Positions 26,801-38,800 of a stretch of DNA of 64,000 nucleotides are shown here, piece by piece; within the stretch, counting starts at the first letter, position 1, and every line of letters begins with the position of its first letter. The notes under the pieces are model-generated. The model ran no database searches. It worked only from the letters and a program-made list of their open reading frames with translations, and was not told the origin of the DNA. Source of the DNA: Candidatus Heimdallarchaeota archaeon (GTDB lineage: Archaea > Asgardarchaeota > Heimdallarchaeia > Heimdallarchaeales > Heimdallarchaeaceae). The stretch covers positions 124,001-188,000 of the forward strand of contig JAHLWR010000006.1 of NCBI GenBank assembly GCA_019057815.1, in the 5' to 3' direction. Both the position numbers and the translations under genes were made by a program.

Positions 26801-29800
26801 TTCTGCCAGAAGGTGCTATTAGGAGTGAATAATTCATTAAAGATGAATTTAAAGGCGTTAAAAACTTGTTTTATAGGACAAAGGACTTCTCGTTGAATAA
26901 AATCATGTAATTGTCTATAAAGAGACTTACTTAAAGCTATGAAAGCACCGAAATAGTCGATACTTGTAAGATATTCACTGAGTGTTATACAAGCTTTTGA
27001 TAGAGTTTGTGATGGAGAAAGTGGTCGTGAATCAACATCGTCTACAGTGATATCAGTAATAATAAACAAACCAGTGGAGCTTAATATAGCATCTCCATAA
27101 GAGGATGAGACAGATATTGAAGCTTTACCTATTTCATAAGCGAGAGCATTGCTCCCATATAGAATATGTAGTTGTTTAGTAAGCAAATTTATAGTTATAA
27201 CTCTATTATGGAGAGTTATTCGCATCTGAGAGCCGGAAAAATCAGTGAAGGAGCCATTTTTAATGGTAATTGTAAAACTATCCTTAATTCCCAAATGAAC
27301 ATGTTGCTTGCCTACATCCCAAATTTCAATATCTACAACATTTTGTAGTTCAATATTCATACTGCTTCCAATACTTTGAATATTGAAATCACTTTCTTGA
27401 AGTGTTAAAACGTTAGAGCTTTCGCCCGTAATAGTATTAACAGCTTGAGAAACAAAAATCTCAGTATAACCTAAAATATGTGAATTGTAAGTAGAAGATT
27501 CTAACCCTAAACTCTTCATTTTCGCTAAAGAGTTAGTTTCAAGACCACAAGGAGCAGTGGATTGAACTTCTACCTTCTGAATATATATCTCTTGAGCTTC
27601 ATGATTGGTGGATTGATCATAAATAATTGCTGCAACTACATATCCAACCTTATCAGTATCATCATAATCAGCGACACCTATCCACACCATTCTTGTAACA
27701 TGAAACATGAAACCATCGTAATTGACACTGGAATAGAGATAATCTTTAGAAGTATAAGGTCGTCTAGCAACGTCTGTAGTAGAAGAATAGGGGATGTTTA
27801 ATCCGCCTTTATATTCATCTAGAACTAGATATAACCTGTTTTGTGAGAGTTTTTCAGAAAGGTCCAGACTATAATCGGTAGGACCAGCAAAGGGTATAAT
27901 AGCATCAGTTAATCCTTCAATAGATATAGAGAAGTTGAGAGTTTCACTATTAATTCTATTTAGGAAGAAACTGAAAGAATGGAAACCCTTTCTATGCCAA
28001 GAAGTATTGAAAGTATCTCCAAGATAGGAATCATAAATAGAATAAGGTTCTCCCATTATTTCAAGTTTGAATTTATCATTAGTATCTGTAATAGGAAGCA
28101 AAGTATCAAAAGAAGTACCATTATATGCTGTGGGATAATGAATAGCGACACCATCAACAAAAATAGCAGCAAGTTGATCAATATTTAAGTTAGAATGTAG
28201 TATAAATGAGTAAGGATCAACTATATCAGCTAAAAGGTAGAGATAGAAGGTACATAAAATTTGAGAGTTGTTATCATATTCTTCGATATCTCCAAGAGAC
28301 ATAATATTCCCATATTCGTTGATTTTAGAGCGCTCAAAATATACTTCTGCTTTTGAAACATTGTTAACTAATATATCTCCAGGAAGAGGAACAGCTCGTT
28401 GTAAGAAATCATAAATTCCAAAAGACATAGAATTATTATCATAGAAATTGATCCATGGAGAACCATTGGGTGCCCATTCTCCTTCCATATCAATCCAAGT
28501 ACTAGGTGTAGAGACAACATATTCTGGTATGAAAGTGTTATTTAGTTCATCTCTCTGTAGTTCAATTGAGTTTAATTGAGGGAGAAAGACATGGTCAAGA
28601 ATAACATCTACTTGGAAGAATAGAGTGGTATCAAGAGAGATATTCTGCATACCATGATTCATGACTCTGAAGATAAACCTGGATAACCCACCATAGACAT
28701 GAATTGGAAGAATATGTATTACACTATCATATTCTCCCAGAATAGGTGGTTGATAAGAATACATCGTTGGGATAAGTAGTTCAAATTCCATATTAGTATT
28801 AATGACAAGTGAACCATAACATTCAGAGACAGTTTTAGTCGTGAACGAAAGATAGAAGGAAGTATCGTTTCCAGGATAAATATTGAATAAATCAGTGAAA
28901 TCAATTCTTCCAAGATTATTTGCAGAAATCTCCTTCCAATGTGAAGCAACAGGCATAGATACGCTCTCTAAATCTTCTGAAGGCCAAACAGCTGCAGGAG
29001 GAACATAGAGAGCAAAATTATCAACAAAAATAGAAGAACCAGTATTTGCTGTAATAGAGAGAGGGTAACTTCCAAAAGAGGTATATTTAGCAATGGTATA
29101 ACAATTCTTAACTAAAGCCATGGGTTCTGATGCATCTAATTCTGTAAGGAGATCAATTAATTTAGATTCTCCAACAGGAAGATATTCAACATATTGAAGA
29201 TAAGTGGTAAAAAGAGATTGATAATGGTGCCAAGAATCATCATCAACGATAGTATCATAGATTCTTACGAGTTGATAATCATTAAAACCTTCAGTGTAAA
29301 TTTGCTTATCTAATGAGCTATCTCCTGAAAGAACAAGTTCAATTAAGAGATTCCTTGAATCGTAGTTATAATCATTAATATACATAGCTAGAGTAGGAAT
29401 AGAGATAATAATACTGTCCCCATTTGGGATCTTGTAGTAAATCTCTAATGCTGTAGCTGGTTTGATGTCAAGAATGAAATCACAATAATTATCACCGTTG
29501 AATAACTCTGTTACATTCCCCATTGTTTCATCATTTACAATTGAGATAATATACTCTTCAGGTGAATTGAAATCTATTTTATATATAGAATCGATTAACT
29601 CATCTACATCTTCATCAGGAGCTGTATACAACCAGTCGGTTATTGGTATAGACTCTCCTAAAGCCAACCTATCGAGTTCAATAAGGTTATCAAAATGTAA
29701 AGTATACAAATGTAACCCTACAGTATCAAAATTTTGTAAACTTATTAATATTGGATGGAAACTTGCCATAGGTGAATATTTAACCATTTTTTCACCTATT

Positions 29801-32800
29801 AATTGTCCATCACCATAGACAGTTATCTTTGTAGGACCTAGTAAGGGGTTGGCAAAAACTTGTAAATAACATGTAGTATTAGAATACTCATTAGAGAAGA
29901 GGGGTTCATTAAGTTGGGTGTCATATACCCAATTATCCATATTACAAGTGGTGAAATAACTATTAAGAGTATCAATAATAACTTCTGCTAGAAAGAGCAT
30001 TCCTTTAGTAGCAGATATTTCAATATCGTAGAGATATCCTTCAATAAGGGTAGTATTTTCAGTGAAAGACCAACTTATAGGTTCTTGTGAGTTTTTGGTC
30101 GTGTCGATAATTGTTAATTCTTGATGTGTTTGATTGAAAGAATAAGATAGATCGTAAAAATGCTCATTTAAAAAGATAAAATCTAAGTAACTATTATTGA
30201 AATAGAGATAATTATCAATAATAGAGATGTTGAACAGATTTAAACTATTATAAGAACTAATAAAACTTGCATCAGTGGTACCGTTCATAAGGAATAGAGC
30301 ATTAAAAATATTAAGTGTTGCATTATACATGGTGTAAGTAGAAGAGATAGAGCTCTCATCTAGTAATAAGGAATATTTGCTATCACCTTTCAACCAGTAA
30401 GAAACTTCTCCAGCACCCCATAGTCCTCTACCATAAGCGTAGACCAAGTCACTTGCTTGCATTTTTCCATTTGAAATGTAATCAATATATGCTAAACTAT
30501 TAACAGTTGAAATGGATAATCTTACATCTGCAACAGAATCCATACCAAACATGCCTGTATAATACTTAGTTTCCCGATGTTCATAATCACCGGCTTTCCA
30601 GACAGTAAAAATCACATCTCCGTGATTTACACTAACAGCAACAAAATAGGGTTTATCATATTCGTTAGGATTAATCTCATAAAAGGCATCAACGGTTCTG
30701 TAACCAAAGAAATCTAAACTATAAAGATGATCATCAACATAAGTTCCCCATCCATATCTACTGAAAATAATTTCCCTTTCTTGACCAAGGTTATTTTCAA
30801 TAGCAATCTTGATGTATTTTTCTTTGTCGAAGGAAACAATATTTTGTTGAGGGTTAAGGATTGAAATTATAAAGTTTGTATCGGTATTATCTTGATAAGG
30901 TGTTTCAATAGTTCCATCTAACCACAATCCATCACTTGAAACATGGCTTGAGCCACTATTAAGGTTGACATAATCTCCTGAATCGTTAGCTAAAAGGGGT
31001 GAGATAGAAAGGTAATTGTAAGTGAAATTAGTATTGTTAGCATACAAACCTATTTGTCCTTTACTTCGCATGTCGTAATCTATTTTACTATTATCACCGA
31101 ACCAACCATTATGACACTCATATATTCCATCGTCCAAATATTGAATTTCTAATAATTCTTCAATACCATATCTGGGATAAGTTCTATAAGTCTTAGCGAA
31201 GATATTTAGACTTATTCCTGTTTCTGAAAAAGTTTTAACAATTGTAAGTTTTAAGGGAACTATTATATCTTTATTACCATCAAACGAATTACCAAGTTTA
31301 GTTATTTCATTTAGATACAGGATATCATAAGATGAATCAGAATAATATCTTGCAACGATTAATGACACAGGATAAGTCCAATCATCATAACTGTAGCCTT
31401 TTACAGTAAAACCGACGAAAATGGAATCAAAGAACAAGTTATCTGGATCGCTTTCAGGAATATTAATCATTATTCCTGCTGTAGAATTGTAATAATTCCT
31501 CGGATATACCCCCATTTCAAGTTGTATAACACAATCACCGTAGCTTTGAGTGTTAAGATAAGCAGAAGAATAACCCGTTGAACTATTTTGAACAAGAACA
31601 TAATCATTATTCGAATACATAAAATCACCATAAGTTGGGACGAAGTTATGGTCATATTCTAATTTATCAGGTTCATCAAAATTAAAGATATGTGGAGAAG
31701 TGTCTATATTTTCAGTGATAAAAGATATTTCATCAATAGAAACCATCATGGTTTCATTCACCACAATAGAATATCCACTAATTTGTTGAATGTCATATTT
31801 ATTCAATTCAATTACATCACTAGTAACAAAAGAGATATTTTGACTTTCAATCTCGAAAATAACCTTATCGGAAGTGCCAACAAACATGAATTTGTAAGGA
31901 TTAGTAAAACTGAACTCTTTTTCAAGTTTAATGGGACCTCTTAAAAGAAGATTACCGAAAATTACGTCATCATCGGTAGGGGGTATAAAGACTTTATCTA
32001 ACAAACACATGAATATAGTGATATCCGTTTGAGCCATGAATCCATAACCATATCCAATGAACGTAGAAAGCCAATTTTCGTAGAACATTAGAGGATTAGT
32101 GATTATTAAGTCTCCATGTTCAGTTTCATTGTATTCGACTCCTTCAAGATTGACATATCCTCCTACCCATTCTCCTATTGATGATGGAAGACTTGAAGCA
32201 TTAACTAACCAAGTAGCTTCATATTGATCCATACCTATATCCATACCAAACGAACTAATGTTAATCGCTACAGAACCACCTATTTGTGCAGAATCAATTA
32301 GTCTCCCGCTAAATTTCTTATAATCATCATATGTTAGTAAATGAAGCGAACCGTCCTCATCAACTCCTCTCATAAAGGGTTCTGTACCTACCCATAGCAA
32401 GTAGTTTCCTACATATTGCCATTCTTCCAAAAGAGTTGTAATAAAAGGTCTTCCAAAATGGTCATAGATGTAATATTCTTCTATTAGTTTTGTAGGAATC
32501 TCATCAAAAATAGTAAGAATAACTTGTTTATTAATATTAATCGAATTATTAAACCACTGGATAAATTCTGGATCGTCAGAGTCGAAAGAAATAACTGGGA
32601 CTTCATAAAGTGATTGGATCATTGTAACAAAATCTTGTTCTTCAGCATATCTTTCAGGTGTGCAATGACTTCCAAGCAAAAACGTCAAAATAGTATTAGT
32701 ACTATAGTGCACTCCAACATCTGCTATTGAGTCAACGGTTGATACAACAGAAGAATCGTCGTAATGGAGGTAATTATATCCATAGATTTTGTATATCATA

Positions 32801-35800
32801 AAGTTGCGTAGAAAGATTTTACACGGAGATGTAACCTTAATTGTTATTTCCCCTAAGAGATTATTTGTGAAGGGATAAAGGATCTCGTAAAGATTTTTCT
32901 TAATTGAAACAAAACCTAATGTAGTATCAATATTTGGAGTTATATCAAATGTCATGTTTTCGATAACAAGATAAATTGTTCCTTCAGGGAATTTTTCCTC
33001 TGTCATAATATCAAAGGAGAAAAAGGGATAATTGCTTACATTAAGAGGAGGGATATGCAAAGTTGCTTGGCAAGTTTGTGTAGTTGTGTGATCAATAATC
33101 ATAAGATTGTTGGAAAATTGAATTTCCATTCCAGATGCTGTCCAAAGTGAACTACTAAGTGTTTGTTGAGATAGAAAAATCTCTTTTGTCCACACAGACT
33201 CATCCCATCCAGTAGGAGAAAGATAGCCTTCGAACTCTTCTTCCCATCCAAACATATCAGAAGAATAAACATAATCCTCTTCAGCCTCTGCCCATGATTG
33301 AGGATAGCCTGTTTCCAACATGTAAAGACTGATGGGGATCATTCTATCAATACATATTATTACCTCAAACAATCCATTGTACCCTATAATCATTAATGAA
33401 TGAGTGTAAGTGTCAATATCATTATCCAAGAAAATTATGCCACCAACAAAATAAGCACTATTGATATCAAAAGACTCTCCAATAGGTAGCAAATAGACTA
33501 ACAACTGTAACCTTTCTGTGATATTTTCAAAAGAATAATAGTTTGACAGTGCAGTTATGCTTAATTTTGTTTCTTCCTCTATCCACATATCATAAGAAGC
33601 AATAAAGTTTTGTTCTGTGGGTATTTCCCTACTTAATAATCCTGTCTCATCTTGTTGAGCAGTATTAATCATGATATTACTGATGATAAATTCGTTAGGT
33701 GTAATTATTCCAGTATAAGGAGCAGCTTGAGTGATTCGTAATCCGAAAATGTCAGAATGTAATGAAGGAAGAGATTCTAAATCATAATCAAATGTTTCTG
33801 ATACAGGTATGAAATAATCTCCTCTACAAATCGCAAAAAGAAGATTATCTCCCTTTCTAGCAAACCTAAACCATTTATTTACCTCTGTTATACCATCATC
33901 CTCGTAAGATAAGACAAGTTTGTCATATAGATAGATATCAACTTGTAAAGTGTCATTAAACACCATTAATATCGTAAATACTGTTTGATAAGAATTATCT
34001 AAGAGTTCAATTTTTAAAATCCCAATATTATTATATTCAAGATCGACTAAGGGTTTAAAAGATAGGATAAAATCTTCGACACATATAATATCTTTGAAAT
34101 AGCTTCTACCTCTAAGTCCTTCTGAAGGAGTGTTGAAATTGAATAGAGTTTTAAGTCCTCCAGAATGAGAAAAGGGAACATCATCTGTTGATGTTTCACC
34201 ATAGGTATGAGTTGAAAAGTCATCCATAATTACAAAATCAGTTTCATATATTCTTGGAACAAATTCTGCAACAGTTATTGGAGGAACAGGGTTAGAAACA
34301 GGCATATTTCTTGCATTAAGATAAATTGCATCAATTAACATCGTATGAGCCGTGTAACTTTTAGCTAATTGTTTGAGTTTTATTCTATCAATATTAATAT
34401 TTTCTATTTCATTAGTATATTCGAATATTTTATTGAGTTGATTAGAGGAAATATCGCTGTATATGGAAAGAGTATTCCCTATTCGTTCAATACGAAAAAC
34501 GTTTTGATCAAGTTTTTGACTTGTAACGTATGTATCTTGTTTAATTCCATCAATTAATAAAATGATTTCTATACTACTTTGAGATGTGGATATTATATCT
34601 AGTTGGAATAAATTGTGATGACGGATGGAATTTTCTAATACTAAAGATATTATTCCTTCCGAACCATCAAGTAGAAAAGATAATCTTATATCAAAATAGA
34701 AATCTCTCTGGAACGAGTGTTTGTAAGAGTAAGTGTTGCCATACCAATTACTTTTGTTCACTCCAAAATCAGTTAGAAGTTTTGTTCCATCGATAAGTGA
34801 ATAACTGTTAGTATAATATCCAATACCATTTACATCCCAATTCAAGGTTTGAAAATGGTCATTAATAATGATATGTCCATCAGACCAAGGAGATAAATAA
34901 GCATTAGCAGCAGAGTCACTAAAAACAACATTCCCAAAGGCGAAGGTAATAGGATTATTAGAAGGGTTTGTGGTAATCTCAAGTTTAATATTGTTTATTG
35001 CCTCACTGTTTGAACTTATTGAAATCATGGGTTCAAGCGAATATAAATGCAAAATGTCCGAATATAGCACAACAGATGTTCCACTTTTTGTTATTCGTAG
35101 TGTATTGTAATTTAATATAGTTTTATCAAGAGTAATGGTACTTGTATCAGTATTAGACTCTAAAGTGAATATCATATTTGTTCCACTAAAAACAACTGTA
35201 AGTTTAAGTGTTTCATCATTTAATAAAAGCCTAAATTGTCCAGTATTTAAGTTGGCAATAGCACTCATTAATATATCAATTGTGAAATCGGTATCAGAGG
35301 CATTAAGATTTCTAGTAAATGTTACATTTGCTGTAGTAAGTGAAGGATTAGTGGGAATAATATATAATAAGTCATCTTTATTGCTAATTGAAAAATCTGT
35401 TTCTGCACAGTTTGTATATGTTTCTTCCCATATACCTGATAACCATGCTGGATAAAGATCATCGTTGAATATTGTATTAATGGAAGATGTTTCATAACCC
35501 ATCTTATAATAATATTCGTCAATTATAAGATCGTTAACATAAGCATCGATATAAGGAGTATTCTCATAAGCTGTTTGTTTAAGTTTTATTTCATCGAAGA
35601 TAAGTTCACTAAAAGATAAATCTATAGTAACCAAATCACTCCATGAATCCCTATCATAAAGACTTATTTTACAATCATATTCTTCTTTTACTATCCTGAC
35701 AACATAGTTTAGTATTTTGTTCTCTATTATGTTTTGATAAACGATGGTTTCACCGTGATGTATCATAAGATATGTAGCTTTTGAATTCTCATCAGCATCC

Positions 35801-38800
35801 TGTAAAGTAATCGATATGACATCGTTTCCTCCAGAACTAAGAATAAATGTTTGTTTTCCTTTAAATGCTGGGTATTCTTGTAGTACATCAAAACCATATT
35901 CAATAATTAAATTAGGTGAAAAAGCTTCTTCATGAGTAAGTTCTATACCGTGCCACCCTGTACCATAATCAAATGAAGGTATCAATTGGGAGTTAGATAA
36001 TGTAACGTTGTCATTATTTTGAGTATTTAACGACCATTGTGACAAATTATCATTGAATCGTTCTTCAAATACTCTGTGCCTTAAAATAGTATAGCCATTC
36101 TTATACGAAGCTGTTACAGCTCCTACAGCTATTGAAAAACCATCTTCAGTACCTAAAATTATCTCCATCATTTTTGATTGTTGATATAAAGATGGTTCGT
36201 CTAGTACCACTTCAAAAATAGTTGTACCAGATGTTTCAAATTTGAGAGAATCATTAGTTTTAGTTAGTTTAAATGTAAATTGACCTCCACTGAAACTAGT
36301 AGTATCTTGAATATATCTCTCATATCCGTCGACCAAAATATAATAACGATTCCCCTTTCGACCAGCAGCTAAAAATGTTTCATCCTCATCATTAACTAAG
36401 CCTAATTGTATAATATCAGATGAAGAGATTTCTTGAGCAGTAAAGGTTATTTCAATTTTTACGTCGCCTGCAACATTAAAGTCAATATAAATTTTTGATC
36501 CATAGGTTTCTATACTTGTTTTATTAAAATCAAAAGATAATTGTGTTTCACCAGTAGGTGCACCTTCCCAATCCCCAAAATTAGTAATGTTTGAAGCTAT
36601 TTCTCCACAATAATCGTTGTAAACCGTTTGCCAAGTCTGTGTGGAGAATTTTGGATAATAAATTTCATTAGTGGAATCAGTGTAGTCAAAAAGCGAAACA
36701 TATCCTGATGGTTCATCTCCAGCATATATTAACATGTCATGATCAATATAAGTTGCTGTTCCTCTTCTATAGTAATCCCATGCAAATCTTGAATTTCCGA
36801 AAGGAGTAGCGCCAGTAAAACCTATAGTGTCAAGATAAATAGGCCAAATGAAAGGTGTTATGATTTCTATTGTAAGAATAGCTCTGAAGTTTAGATATTC
36901 AGGGTTAATTGGTGTAATATATTGGTTGAGTCCTTTTCCATGTTCTATGTTCATTTTAGCAATTAATCTTCTACTTAGACCTGTACCATCAATATTATCA
37001 ATGTAAAAAACTACTTCTACATCTTCAGGTCCAGCATTCATAGCTCTTAGATGTAATCTGTCAGCTGCGAAGTCATCTTTCATTTCTATCTCTATATTAT
37101 TGACATTAACATCGATGTATTGTGAATAGATGCCAATATATCCTTTGTTGAAGGAAGTATCAATTAGATTTATTGATTCAGAATTAGGAATTAGAATAGA
37201 TATACTATACTCGCTGTAGATTATAGAAACAGTATAAACAAAGTTTTTTGTTATTGTTTCTTGTCTCTCATATAATATAGTAGTGGCACCATTGTTTTTC
37301 CTACAAAGTTTTATGAAACCATCATTTGAACCACCAATACCAAACTCTAGAAGATAGCCATCATTCGTTTGATTGTTATAATTAAACCATATACCAAAAA
37401 TTGATTGGAATAGATCAGTGTAGTCAATGATTTTAAATTCAAATGTAGCAATATATGAATCGTTAAATTCTTCATTTAAATGAGCGTTTGTATTCCAATA
37501 GTCAGAAAGTGTATCGGTCTTTAAAACACCATCAGAAATGTGTGTAAAATTCTCATTATATTCCCAATTATCTAGATCGTAGGTTTCAAATGACGAAGTA
37601 TAAACAGGAATAGTGTTTTGGATTAAATAAGACACATACCCTCCATCTATATTATTGTCTATCATTAAAGTAGGATTATTATAAGAAGAATATCCGTAAC
37701 TTTCATCATAAACGAAATCATCTACTTCCTTGACTATGGAGTTATATAACGACTTTGAATAGTCTTCAGCTTGAATAGTTTCCCCAGGGGTATAATAATC
37801 ATCAAATATTTCTCCATCAATGAATAAATAGTGTAATATTAACCCATTATCGGTAAGATCAATATTATCCCACCATGAGAGTTTTATTATGAGGTTTACA
37901 TAATGACCAGCAAATTCCGATAGATCTATGTTATTAACAGCTGGATAACCATCAACATATTCATATTCTGAAACAATGTTGATATATCCTCCTCGATTAT
38001 CCAAATCAAAAATATCAAATTCTATTTTAAAAGTTGTATTGAGACTCTCAGTAAAAGAGGAGAACAAATAAGATAATGTTGGGTTGTAAACGGAAGGAAC
38101 ACAAAAATAAAATGACATTTCTTTCCAACTTGCTTGAATACCATTGGTTTTTACAACTCTAGCATTATGTCCAAGATATTCTCCAGTAACATATCCTATC
38201 TCAGAAGTTAGTCCTCTAGCAAGAGGATATATATCTTCAGAAAGCGTTTCTTTTGTGAGAAGATCAACTTGATGAAGTGCTGAAGTATATAATGAAACCT
38301 CTTTAACTGAAACATCATAAAGATTCTCATCATTATCGATTATTTCGATAGTTACAAAATCAACATTTGGAAAGATGTAATAGTCTATTCTAACGGAACG
38401 AAGAGAGTTAAAGTTTGTTTCTTCATATATTAATTGTGATGTGTTACTATCATAAATACGAATTTTATTAATAGAGTCAGACGTTTCAGTGTTTGTTAAT
38501 ACAGTTAGCAAAAGAGGAGAATATCCGTTCCATAAGCTTATATCTACCGACTTTTTAGTAAATTTATCATCGGATAAAATCAAGCAATTATACTTTGTTG
38601 AAAGACTGTTTCCCATCCACCCTTTATATTCCTCATTCTCAAAAAGTATATCGTGAACAAAATAATACTCATTTGTTGAATATAGACCTGTTTCACACAA
38701 TATTTGTGACACACTAGATAGCGTTACAAATAAAACCAATATTACAGAAAATGTTTTTGTTATACCTTTTTTTCTATTTTTCGCAATAATATTTCCAATG

